From: Omphiscola glabra
Lineage: Eukaryota > Mollusca > Gastropoda > Lymnaeidae
NCBI GenBank assembly: GCA_964017045.1
Contig: OZ024802.1
Coordinates: forward strand, 10,118,435 to 10,182,434
Direction of reading: 5' to 3'
DNA: 64,000 nt
This document shows, piece by piece, positions 60,901 to 64,000 of this stretch. Within the stretch, counting starts at the first letter, position 1. Each line of letters opens with the position of its first letter. A program made the position numbers and the translations under genes. The notes beneath the pieces are model-generated. The model did not search any database. It was not told the DNA's origin and saw only the letters and a list, made by a program, of their open reading frames with translations.

Positions 60901-63019
60901 TCTCCATTATTAGCTCAACCTATTTCAAATAACCTTCCTAACACCACAGAGTTAAAAGTTCATTATGAACTAAGTACCATACAATTGATATAAATTTAAA
61001 TAACCAAATTTATATTTATAAATATCAAATTCCTATGCTAATTATAAAAGTATATTTGAATTATTACTTTAAAAAAAAATTGTTGAGGGTTTATTTCAAA
61101 TTTGACCCTCTTATTCTTATGTGTAACTTTTTCCTGCTTCCCCTTTCACTGGCTCTCAGGAGTTTGAGGTAAATGAGTTGCTCCCCTTTTATCTATGGAA
61201 AAAGCACTGCTGTGGAGAAGTCAATTTTTGTTACACTTAAAATATTATGTATAATCAAAAGTAACTGTGTGTAGAAAGAGTGGTGTGATCCTGTCTATGA
61301 AATCCCTGTTTAGTTCACTGGGTGTGTAGATTAAATGTCTTGTATATATTAGCATTCTTTAATCTATCAAAATGAGAACAGGTTATCTTTTAAATGATTA
61401 TCAAATTGATTAATTTATTTATTTGTTCCTGATGAAAAAGTAGAAATTTGGTATCACTCGAAAATCTGATCATTTGAGTCTCAGCCTATTTGTGTATGAT
61501 GCTACATGGTGGGGCATTTATCATTATTTTTTACAACTGTAACCTCTCCCTGGCTACCAATTAGGATACAAAAAAACTGACAATTATAATGGATGGCAAG
61601 TGTTCCATCTGCTTAAATGTGGCATTGAAGAATGCTGGTGCTTTGTTACCCAAGTCTGCTTACAGAATCTTTACTTGGTGTTTTAGTCTGCCTTCTATTT
61701 TTAATGCATGTTCTATTCTTACCATTCCTTTATTGCAAAGTTAGTCCTTTCCTTGAACTGAGAATCCCTTATCTAAGCAATATTAAAAGCTTTATCCTTC
61801 TGTTATCAAAAGCTAATCTGGTATAATTTTGTAAACATCATCTCAAAAAAATAAAAGTTTTCTTCAGAAGTATATCCCTTATTATTTTGTGAAACAACAC
61901 ATTAGTTTAACTGGATTTTTTAAAATAAATTTTGTGGCGGTAAATCATTTTTATTATCAGTTATAATATTTAATTTTTGTTTCTTAAACTTAACACTGAT
62001 TTAAACTTATCCTTAAAATTTAATCCTCCTTCTCATTTAATTCTAAATATTTTTATGAAAACAATTTAATTACAATAAAGAGTGTACTTACTTAATACAT
62101 TTTATCTCATTTGTTTTCAATGTGCCTTTAATGTTGTATAGTAAAGTGTTGGTGTTAACGAAGCAAATATTTAAGTGCAGTTTTTCTCTTTAACCCTTGT
62201 GAATTATATTTTTTATTTCTATTGGTCAAATGATGTCTACTGTTAACTTTTGTAGACTTAATTATCTCAGTTAACAATTTTCATACACAATTTGCATAGT
62301 TGTTGAGATATAAGAATTACAATTGTAGCATCATTTGATCATTTTGACAGTGGACGACTTGGACATAAATCAACAAGTTGAAAATAAAACAGTTGCTTCT
62401 GAAAGTAGCCCTTAAGTCAGAGCAGGCACTAATGTGACAGGTTTTCTCAGTGTCATTGCCGCCAATACCTAAGTGCAGTTACATAACAACTTGATAGATC
62501 ATTTATGTAACCATCTAACGCTTGATAGTAAAACATTCTTTAAACCTTTGTGATGATTTGATTTTAAAATACATTTCAAACATTAACCTTGTGGCATCAT
62601 CACTGAAATAGTAAGCTGACCTAATGATTAGAATTCTCATATGTAAGGCCTATCTGGCAGGTTACCCCAGTTATCCTGATGTGTGGGTACATCCTCTTTT
62701 TTGGTTGTAACTTTCTCCAACTGAATAATTCTAACATACTTCTTTAAGTAGTATTTCATTCTTGTTCCTGTATCCTTCCATTTCTCCCAGCATCTCTTTG
62801 CTTTCACTAATCTAATTTCTAAAAATGTCTATTTTATTCTTGTTTCCATGTACCTTAGATCAGAGTGTATGGCTGTGTTGTGTTAGTGGTTGCATTTTAT
62901 TTCTCTTCTGTTACGTTCTGTTATTTGTACAATGGTTTTCTTTCAGTTGTTTATTGAGCTAGCCAGCATCCGGAAATGTTACACACAGAAAGGTGGAATA
63001 TTTGTTCTAGAAGAATTTG
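12329..63019 (+). CDS. MADD: MADD / Rab3 GEP (DENN-domain protein), gene span, 3' end off window
   Basis: MADD is a guanine-nucleotide exchange factor for Rab3/Rab27, acting on synaptic and secretory vesicles, and in vertebrates also binds TNFR1. I assembled 28 coding exons: 12329-12930, 14639-14780, 27834-27992, 31401-31532, 32226-32339, 32497-32577, 37830-38000, 38329-38487, 38972-39299, 40228-40427, 41291-41349, 41811-42063, 43373-43475, 44077-44148, 45998-46109, 47201-47387, 47560-47748, 48189-48264, 50646-50885, 52739-53130, 53859-54038, 54302-54591, 54793-55009, 55459-55566, 55980-56144, 56479-56551, 56921-57027, 62947-63019. All phases agree and give about 1,661 codons. Order: uDENN (1 to ~230), cDENN (~250-410), dDENN (~445-540), acidic Ser-rich and Pro/Ser-rich middle, conserved block (~895-1005), low-complexity region, death-domain segment (~1378-1455), C-terminal PH-like part (~1505-1640). 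Vertebrate MADD is about 1,600 residues, so only a short C-terminal piece is missing. Confidence 0.96.
12931..13514. other. MADD: MADD intron 1, left part
   Basis: Unique-looking AT-rich intron sequence with no recognised element. The remaining part of the intron after the LTR (13984-14638) is similar. Confidence 0.5.
13515..13983 (+). mobile_element. Solo LTR in MADD intron 1
   Basis: Starts TGTCAAGGTCATGAATTCAG and ends ATATTTGACA, flanked by GTTAA (13510-13514) and GTTTA (13984-13988), an imperfect 5-bp duplication. It has a TATAAAAG box near 13616 and AATAAA near 13785. Its two ends and many internal phrases match the element at 48687-49190. Confidence 0.85.
14639..14780 (+). CDS. MADD: MADD exon 2: end of uDENN
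   Basis: Residues 201-248: [10 protein letters not shown], then [20 protein letters not shown], matching the uDENN/cDENN junction of the family. Acceptor GTGTAG, donor GAG|GTGAGT, ending in phase 0. Confidence 0.95.
14781..17380. other. MADD: MADD intron 2, left part
   Basis: AT-rich intron; apart from the 40-bp tandem array at 15572-15680 I see no named element. Open frames here (for example 16620-16853) are not recognisable. Confidence 0.5.
15572..15680. repeat. Perfect 40-bp tandem repeat, 2.7 copies
   Basis: Units beginning ACTATTGTAAGGATTCCTAT start at 15572, 15612 and 15652; the third is cut after 29 bases. No differences are seen between copies, which implies a recent expansion. Confidence 0.95.
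17715..18460 (-). pseudogene. hAT (Charlie-like) transposon remnant with transposase fragment
   Basis: The left end CAGTGGTCACCAAACTTTTT is a typical hAT TIR. On the minus strand 18176-17961 reads [36 protein letters not shown], matching the RNase H-like core start of hAT transposases related to GTF2IRD2/ZBED5 (DEST-type motif with Asn-Glu-Ser-Ser here). The matching right TIR is absent and the C-terminal half of the enzyme is deleted, so it is dead. It is interrupted by the MITE at 18215-18400. Confidence 0.8.
18215..18400. mobile_element. hAT MITE, 186 bp, perfect 8-bp duplication
   Basis: Ends CAGTGGCGTAGCGAG and CTCACTACGCCACTG are inverted repeats, flanked by AACCGACT at 18207-18214 and 18401-18408. 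The GC-rich core has repeated GCGCCCC runs. It sits inside the older hAT remnant. Confidence 0.93.
18940..20790 (-). pseudogene. Defective LINE copy 1: endonuclease plus C-terminal zinc finger
   Basis: Read on the minus strand from 20790 leftward: an APE-type endonuclease in shifted frames (20783-20427, 20533-19937) with [72 protein letters not shown]; a linker (20063-19626) with [36 protein letters not shown] and [17 protein letters not shown] at the start of the RT (19565-19310). It then jumps directly, near 19310, to the post-RT tail [27 protein letters not shown], and a terminal C2H2 finger [18 protein letters not shown]. The RT core is deleted and several frameshifts are present. The family is the one commonly mis-annotated as craniofacial development protein 2; clade not assigned. 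Confidence 0.85.
21084..21490. repeat. 37-bp minisatellite, 11 copies, higher-order pattern
   Basis: Eleven head-to-tail units of the form CAGCCTCACTCTCTCGTCCA followed by ATACCATCTTGATCCAG. Units 1-3 and 6-8 show the same variant order (CGTCC, GGCCC, CGCCC), and units 9-11 share a CTCTCTCTCT variant, so expansion has occurred in blocks. It lies between the two LINE copies, upstream of copy 1 in LINE orientation. Confidence 0.95.
22253..22625 (-). repeat. Penelope pseudo-LTR arm, left
   Basis: This is the 3' arm in element orientation. On the minus strand it includes CTGATGAAGGCTTCCTGCCG then ACACG (about 22338-22313), a hammerhead-like core (CUGAUGA, short stem GGC/GCC, then GACA where GAAA is canonical). 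Confidence 0.85.
22624..23277 (-). CDS. GIY-YIG endonuclease domain of Penelope-like element
   Basis: An uninterrupted frame of 217 codons. It shows a Cys-rich lead [14 protein letters not shown] (about 110-123), then NVIYAIVC and [13 protein letters not shown], the two halves of the GIY-YIG motif with its downstream Arg, and EHL.....SKHFN, the usual His/Asn positions. In Penelope-like elements this nuclease nicks target DNA for retrotransposition. Upstream in the same strand (to about 23420) [17 protein letters not shown] looks like the end of the RT region in the same frame. The element as a whole is truncated, so this frame is a remnant even though it is open. Confidence 0.88.
   Translation of the reverse strand: MIDYFRCRSYPETVLSSTLQRVKKITRADAFRPRLIDNVDRTKIIITYHPHNLIAKRVFLKNRSILLADNETRDIFSSPPLIVFRRDKNLRDLLVHSRINAAPSHFGTKPCGRSLCNTCPFVFQAQNIHFPMGSFQIRGGFLCTSRNVIYAIVCTRFQMSYIGETGRRLSDRCTEHLRNITQDKQCPVSKHFNRADHQGKADFSICAIVASTNTPAG
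23479..23850 (+). repeat. Penelope pseudo-LTR arm, right (inverted)
   Basis: Inverted copy of the left arm. The same hammerhead-like core occurs on the plus strand (CTGATGA at 23765-23771; GACA at 23784-23787). The arm ends in CTAATTTCC. Confidence 0.85.
24586..27833. other. MADD: MADD intron 2, right part
   Basis: Mostly AT-rich. It contains a 24-bp direct duplication (25958-26004, CCAATTCTTGATCCATGGTC), G- and C-homopolymer tracts (about 26105, 26407), and a GC-richer island at 26130-26330 of repeat-like character that I cannot classify. Confidence 0.45.
27504..27550. repeat. Orphan fragment of the 32672-34550 element end
   Basis: TTTTCGGTTGTATGTTGGAG and the next 26 bases through GAGAGGGTCTCA are identical to 34488-34534, near the right end of the TIR element in intron 6. 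The match stops before the TIR tip. Confidence 0.8.
27834..27992 (+). CDS. MADD: MADD exon 3: cDENN
   Basis: Residues 249-301: [18 protein letters not shown] and [18 protein letters not shown], the start of the cDENN core. Acceptor TTTTCAG. The donor AAG|GTTAGG is weak but is the only one that keeps the frame into exon 4. It follows a 13-kb intron. Confidence 0.95.
28334..29085. repeat. Degenerate monomer array, copy B (MADD intron 3)
   Basis: Collinear with copy A (7215-8230): shared phrases include AGTTTTGAGAAA, CCCTTTTTGCACCCCTGAAC, TTTGTTCACACCCATGAACT and GTAATATCATTGGATTTAAA. It is shorter by about 270 bp, corresponding to missing monomers in the middle. Further CCTGAACTTTATT-type motifs continue to about 29280. 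Confidence 0.7.
29086..30085. other. MADD: MADD intron 3, AT-rich part
   Basis: Very AT-rich intron sequence without recognised elements. Confidence 0.5.
30086..31224. mobile_element. Pogo/Tc1-like TIR element, about 1.14 kb
   Basis: The left end CAGTTGAACCCGCTTATCTC and the right end (complement CAGTACAAACCGGTTATGTC) form about 24-bp inverted repeats ending GAC, with TA on each side (30084-30085 and 31225-31226). Subterminal GGTTATSTCGA motifs repeat in both arms. The interior has no transposase frame, so it is nonautonomous. Confidence 0.82.
31401..31532 (+). CDS. MADD: MADD exon 4: cDENN core
   Basis: Residues 302-345: [41 protein letters not shown]. This is the most conserved part of the DENN module and is almost identical to vertebrate MADD. 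Confidence 0.96.
32226..32339 (+). CDS. MADD: MADD exon 5: cDENN
   Basis: Residues 346-383: [20 protein letters not shown] followed by [12 protein letters not shown]. Both ends are phase 0. Confidence 0.96.
32497..32577 (+). CDS. MADD: MADD exon 6: end of cDENN
   Basis: Residues 384-410: [18 protein letters not shown] and LKTHLKQ, corresponding to the LPILPEPE..LKKHLKQ segment of the family. Confidence 0.95.
32672..34550. mobile_element. Pogo-like TIR element, about 1.88 kb, with internal repeats
   Basis: Ends CAGTAAAACCTTCGTTTTAC and (complement) CAGTAAAACCTCCATTTTGA are inverted repeats with TA on both sides, embedded in TA microsatellites (32633-32670, 34551-34572). The interior (33030-34090) contains repeated blocks with GGATGGATCTTGACCAAA and TCTGGGGCCGGGGGCC, spaced about 180 bp, then a GGGATCGGAATAC-type short-period stretch (34095-34265). 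No transposase is seen. Confidence 0.75.
33030..34090. repeat. Internal repeated blocks, about 180 bp
   Basis: Blocks beginning near TACTCCTACAT-GGATGGATC and including CCGAAGGGTACTGAAC and CTCTGGGGCCGGGGCCC recur at about 33034, 33210, 33800 and 33975, each diverged. They are probably an element captured by, or the body of, the surrounding TIR unit. Confidence 0.65.
34573..37829. other. MADD: MADD intron 6, right part
   Basis: AT-rich intron. A short GC-richer piece at 35275-35335 contains a perfect small hairpin CGTCTTCGCGAGACG (35281-35295) and looks like a repeat fragment. Otherwise nothing is recognised. Confidence 0.45.
37830..38000 (+). CDS. MADD: MADD exon 7: linker and start of dDENN
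   Basis: Residues 411-467: [18 protein letters not shown], a variable stretch, then [20 protein letters not shown], nearly invariant in MADD. The acceptor AAAAG lacks a strong pyrimidine tract but is the one that restores the ALASMS joint. Confidence 0.94.
38329..38487 (+). CDS. MADD: MADD exon 8: dDENN
   Basis: Residues 468-520: [37 protein letters not shown]. Acceptor CCACAG, donor CAG|GTATAC. Confidence 0.96.
38972..39299 (+). CDS. MADD: MADD exon 9: after dDENN, acidic Ser-rich tract
   Basis: Residues 521-630: [32 protein letters not shown], then an acidic Ser-rich stretch with [12 protein letters not shown] and [15 protein letters not shown], closely paralleling vertebrate MADD. The donor CCAT|GTAAGT leaves phase 1. 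Confidence 0.95.
40228..40427 (+). CDS. MADD: MADD exon 10: Ser-rich linker
   Basis: Residues 630-696: [20 protein letters not shown] followed by a Ser-rich tail with [15 protein letters not shown]. Conservation is low, but flanking phases (1 in, 0 out) and splice sites fit. Part of the disordered middle region, often alternatively spliced in vertebrates. Confidence 0.88.
40803..41236. repeat. Possible insertion in MADD intron 10
   Basis: Base composition changes abruptly to a C-rich, G-poor strand. An antisense polyadenylation-like CTTTATTCAC occurs at about 40907. It could be an antisense LTR or another retroelement fragment; no terminal repeats or duplication were found. Confidence 0.3.
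41291..41349 (+). CDS. MADD: MADD exon 11 (59 nt)
   Basis: Residues 697-716: [20 protein letters not shown] short exon with a TATTTTACAG acceptor and an AG|GTAAGT donor. Exon choice rests on phase and splice sites more than homology. Confidence 0.83.
41811..42063 (+). CDS. MADD: MADD exon 12: Pro/Ser-rich
   Basis: Residues 716-800, rich in Pro and Ser with several [13 protein letters not shown] and SPRMTPP motifs that look like SH3 or proline-directed kinase sites. Acceptor CTTCATTCAG, donor AAG|GTGGGC. Confidence 0.87.
42156..43070. mobile_element. MITE-like element in MADD intron 12
   Basis: The left end CAGGGTCCTCACACAGTCGG and the right end (complement CATGGTTCTCACATTTTTTT) share an inverted tip, with AAATTA on both sides. 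Many GTCGGGAAAA/TTTTCCC motifs lie in both arms. The structure resembles hAT-type MITEs. No coding capacity. Confidence 0.68.
43373..43475 (+). CDS. MADD: MADD exon 13
   Basis: Residues 801-835: [35 protein letters not shown]. Ser/Thr-rich; the donor G|GTGAGT leaves phase 1, consistent with exon 14 or a direct join to exon 15. Confidence 0.85.
44077..44148 (+). CDS. MADD: MADD exon 14 (72 nt, possible cassette)
   Basis: Residues 835-859: [18 protein letters not shown] and FTPL. Its length is a multiple of three with phase 1 on both sides, so it can be skipped without frame change. The donor is G|GTTTGT, weaker than average. Confidence 0.75.
44285..45747 (-). pseudogene. Pogo/Tigger-type transposase pseudogene (POGK-like)
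   Basis: On the minus strand from 45747 leftward: TIR CTGTATTTTCCGGCATATAA, then transposase pieces in changing frames: [12 protein letters not shown] and [13 protein letters not shown] (45711-45499), [20 protein letters not shown] and [20 protein letters not shown] (45467-45280), [33 protein letters not shown] and SFTKGGNMH (45261-45031), [19 protein letters not shown] and an acidic tail (45037-44774). These match the pogo DDE domain seen in POGK/TIGD proteins. At least three frame breaks make it inactive; the N-terminal DNA-binding part is missing. A GA microsatellite lies at 44663-44680, and the left TIR (about 44290, ATAAGACGAC) is degraded. Confidence 0.87.
45998..46109 (+). CDS. MADD: MADD exon 15
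   Basis: Residues 859-896: [16 protein letters not shown] then KEPPKLSP and SNS, matching the GNRRALVDQ..VIKH..REPPSP block of vertebrate MADD. Confidence 0.93.
46110..47200. other. MADD: MADD intron 15
   Basis: AT-rich intron sequence with no recognised element. Confidence 0.5.
47201..47387 (+). CDS. MADD: MADD exon 16
   Basis: Residues 896-958: [46 protein letters not shown] conserved block of unknown structure that vertebrate MADD also has. Donor GTG|GTTAGT. Confidence 0.95.
47560..47748 (+). CDS. MADD: MADD exon 17
   Basis: Residues 959-1021: [40 protein letters not shown]. This corresponds to vertebrate KVYKGMLDLLK..GLGGMAS..LEIAQTHYY. Phase 0 at both ends. Confidence 0.95.
47844..48021. 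mobile_element. hAT MITE, 178 bp, perfect 8-bp duplication
   Basis: Ends CAGGGCCAGATTTACA and TGTAAATCCGGCCCTG are inverted repeats, and TACATAAG flanks both sides (47836-47843 and 48022-48029). The core is AT-rich with GGGGCC arms. Confidence 0.94.
48189..48264 (+). CDS. MADD: MADD exon 18
   Basis: Residues 1022-1047: [25 protein letters not shown]. Acceptor ATTCTCAG, donor CCA|GTAAGT in phase 1. Low conservation. Confidence 0.85.
48687..49190 (+). mobile_element. Solo LTR in MADD intron 18
   Basis: Starts TGTCAAGGTCATGAAATCAG and ends CTATTTGACA. It is flanked by ATTTA and ATATA, an imperfect 5-bp duplication. GTGATAAAAGGGG (about 48798) sits at the TATA position of the sister LTR at 13515, and AATAAA lies near 49034. 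Confidence 0.85.
49191..50645. other. MADD: MADD intron 18, right part
   Basis: AT-rich intron, nothing recognised. The pyrimidine-rich AACAGTCTCTCCCAACGTTC just before the exon offers an alternative upstream CAG (50620) that would break the frame. Confidence 0.5.
50646..50885 (+). CDS. MADD: MADD exon 19: Pro/Gln-rich, GC donor
   Basis: Residues 1047-1127. It begins [14 protein letters not shown] and becomes a Pro/Gln/Leu repeat ([18 protein letters not shown]) and a Ser/Thr tail. The only frame open through the exon and in phase with both neighbours requires the acceptor TTTCCTCAG at 50645 and a donor CAG|GCAAGT, a classical GC-AG intron. No vertebrate counterpart is recognised; it is probably lineage-specific. 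Confidence 0.82.
50886..52738. other. MADD: MADD intron 19 (GC-AG type)
   Basis: Begins GCAAGT and ends TTCTTCAG. It is AT-rich; the 102-codon frame at 51752-52060 has no recognisable content. Confidence 0.6.
52739..53130 (+). CDS. MADD: MADD exon 20: low-complexity
   Basis: Residues 1127-1257: [20 protein letters not shown], then Gly/Ser/Gln-rich sequence, [20 protein letters not shown] and REMVKNK. The largest internal exon, poorly conserved, disordered in appearance. Confidence 0.9.
53280..53700. repeat. Possible insertion in MADD intron 20
   Basis: A compositionally distinct block: GGGGTAGGTCCCCT (about 53307) forms a small palindrome, an antisense AATAAA-like TTCTTTAATTATT follows, and TATATAAGG occurs near 53684. 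It may be an antisense LTR, but I could not define ends. Confidence 0.3.
53859..54038 (+). CDS. MADD: MADD exon 21
   Basis: Residues 1258-1317: [39 protein letters not shown]. This matches the SQDSEVSTVVSNSS..LSDSEIETN segment of vertebrate MADD. Phase 0 at both ends; 60 codons, so skipping would keep frame. Confidence 0.92.
54302..54591 (+). CDS. MADD: MADD exon 22: start of death-domain segment
   Basis: Residues 1318-1414: an Arg/Ser-rich lead, [16 protein letters not shown], then [20 protein letters not shown] and [12 protein letters not shown], the start of the segment annotated as the death domain in mammalian MADD. Confidence 0.95.
54793..55009 (+). CDS. MADD: MADD exon 23: death-domain segment
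   Basis: Residues 1414-1486: [53 protein letters not shown]. Strong match to vertebrate DRKRLEDDEDRLL..KNDIRKKVRRLMGKSHIGL. Confidence 0.96.
55459..55566 (+). CDS. MADD: MADD exon 24: C-terminal PH-like part
   Basis: Residues 1487-1522: [31 protein letters not shown]. Equivalent to [21 protein letters not shown] in vertebrates, the first strands of a PH-like fold. Confidence 0.95.
55980..56144 (+). CDS. MADD: MADD exon 25: C-terminal PH-like part
   Basis: Residues 1523-1577: [48 protein letters not shown]. Near identical to vertebrate MADD. Confidence 0.96.
56479..56551 (+). CDS. MADD: MADD exon 26
   Basis: Residues 1578-1602: [19 protein letters not shown]. Matches CRELYYCVKDSMERAAAR of vertebrates. 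Donor G|GTTTGG, phase 1. Confidence 0.94.
56921..57027 (+). CDS. MADD: MADD exon 27
   Basis: Residues 1602-1637: [30 protein letters not shown]. Matches the [21 protein letters not shown] block. Acceptor CCCTCTTAG. Confidence 0.95.
57028..60085. other. MADD: MADD intron 27, left part
   Basis: AT-rich intron without recognised elements. The small frames (57955-58167, 58438-58653) look random. Confidence 0.5.
60086..60471. mobile_element. hAT-like nonautonomous element, 386 bp
   Basis: The left end TGGGGGTCCTCAAACTTTTT and the right end (complement CAGGGGTCCATAAACTACAG) resemble hAT TIRs. They are bounded by GCTTATGT (60078-60085) and GCTTAAAT (60472-60479), an 8-bp duplication with two changes. 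GGGGCTGGAT and GCGGGCTG arms are as in the 17715 element. No transposase frame. Confidence 0.82.
60480..62946. other. MADD: MADD intron 27, right part
   Basis: Intron sequence of ordinary complexity, containing the 9-nt microexon candidate at 61160. No transposon is recognised. Confidence 0.5.
61160..61168 (+). CDS. MADD: Candidate MADD microexon (9 nt)
   Basis: GAGTTTGAG (Glu-Phe-Glu) is bracketed by a strong acceptor (a long pyrimidine run ending GGCTCTCAG) and a donor GTAAATGAG. It lies in the phase-0 intron between exons 27 and 28 and its nine bases keep frame. MADD is heavily alternatively spliced and neuronal microexons are common in synaptic genes. It would add three residues before [11 protein letters not shown]. 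Not proven without transcripts. Confidence 0.5.
62947..63019 (+). CDS. MADD: MADD exon 28, last visible
   Basis: From residue 1638: [24 protein letters not shown], matching VFIELNHIKKC..GVFVLEEF. The donor G|GTAAGA leaves phase 1. The following exon (the family continues with a VPEIKE-like segment) is not found before 64000. Confidence 0.95.
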
Positions 63020-64000
63020 GTAAGAATGGTGCTTTTCATTACATTTTTTATTCTCCATTTCTTATAACAAAATTTAAAAATTATATAGATCCTCTCTTTT
63101 GTATAAACAGAAAAGTGGGGGGAAATGCTTTTTAAACAAAATTGAATAAAACTACATGTATATTATCATTACTTCTATTCTTAATTACCTGGTACAAAAT
63201 TTTTTATTTAAAAAAAAAAATAATCTAACTTGGGAACAATTGAACTAGAGCTTTGAATATATGCATATTCTTTGGCTGTTGCTTTTAATGTCGCTGTTAG
63301 AATTAGTTTATACACACACATAAATATTATTACCGGTATATAATTATATTACTTTAATTGGTTGTTTTTTGTGTGTATTTTTTATTTTGTTGGTTTTATC
63401 TTCAAAAATAATTTTTATTGTCTCTACAACTTAAACTTTTTTTAAAAGACAAAAAAGAAATTGAACATAAAATACAGATACATTGGCATATTTGAGTATT
63501 AAATTTTTAATAACAACTGTAATAAGTTTATTTAACATATTTTTGTAGGCACTACTGCTCTTACTTCAGCTAGATATCTTGATAATCAGAAATGTTTTTT
63601 TTAAAAAGAAATACAATTTGTGTGCATCAGTTTTAAATAGATGATATCATCTGTCTATAAAATAATGAGTCTTTCTTTATAAGAACCTTATTTCAACATA
63701 TTACAGTTGACTGTAATCCTTTTTAATTGTTTCATTAGTAAATAATTTCTTGCATACAATAATAAGTCAATATGATTTTTGCAATGCAAACTTGACCCAA
63801 AAAAATGAAATTGATACAATTGTCGTATCCATAATTGCTAAATTCAGTTAGATTGTAACTTTTATTATTTAATTTACATCAAAATTGTTCAGCTTTATAA
63901 AGATTAAACCTAAAGTGAGAGTGAAGAATAGTATTTGTCCATCCCTTCTGTTTATTTTTGCATCCATCTCTAGACTATTTATAACTGAAAATTGTGAACA
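63020..64000. other. MADD: MADD intron 28, truncated by window end
   Basis: Begins GTAAGA. No exon matching the expected VPEIKE-like continuation is seen before the edge. Confidence 0.6.

Noticed and set aside
63549..63605. Terminal MADD exon after TTTTTGTAG
   Set aside because: The translated sequence does not resemble the conserved MADD C-terminus, lacks the VPEIKE-like block and soon stops.

Overview
This is a 64-kb piece of an AT-rich, intron-rich, transposon-laden animal genome. Long introns, GT-AG splice sites, molluscan-style repeats and conserved metazoan genes point to a lophotrochozoan, most likely a mollusc and perhaps a heterobranch snail. The species call is inference; the animal origin is secure.

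Two cellular genes are present. At the left edge, on the minus strand, is the first coding exon (122-544) of inositol-3-phosphate synthase (ISYNA1), with its NAD-binding Gly-rich motif. The rest of that gene lies off the left end. From 12329 to beyond the right edge, on the plus strand, runs MADD (MAP-kinase activating death-domain protein, also called Rab3 GEP or DENN/MADD). I could place 28 coding exons whose phases join without a break into about 1,661 codons: uDENN, cDENN and dDENN domains, a Ser/Pro-rich middle, the death-domain segment and the C-terminal PH-like region. Only the last few dozen codons are missing. One MADD intron uses a GC donor (after 50885). A strong 9-nt microexon candidate (61160-61168) sits in the large intron before the last visible exon.

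The intergenic stretch (545-12328) holds: a GGCC-rich inverted-repeat element whose interior encodes a Cys-rich transposase-like tail (2651-3190); a LINE fragment split exactly by a solo LTR with a 5-bp target duplication (4027-4740); a short SINE/LINE tail (5020-5118) with an antisense sister at 10836-10915; a roughly 1-kb degenerate monomer array (7215-8230) with a sister copy inside MADD intron 3 (28334-29085); and a TIR element built around a minisatellite (10045-10330).

MADD intron 2 (14781-27833) is a transposon graveyard. It contains a hAT transposase remnant (17715-18460) with a smaller hAT MITE inside it on a perfect 8-bp duplication, and two defective copies of one LINE family head-to-tail on the minus strand. 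Both LINE copies have lost their RT core but keep endonuclease/linker and C-terminal parts. A higher-order 37-bp minisatellite lies between them. The upstream LINE copy is interrupted by a Penelope-like element whose GIY-YIG reading frame is enclosed by 370-bp inverted arms carrying hammerhead-like cores.

Later introns contain further solo LTRs, pogo/Tigger-type elements including a frameshifted transposase (44285-45747), and several hAT MITEs with 8-bp duplications. The mobile elements and the two host genes have no evident functional link; the elements sit between the exons.
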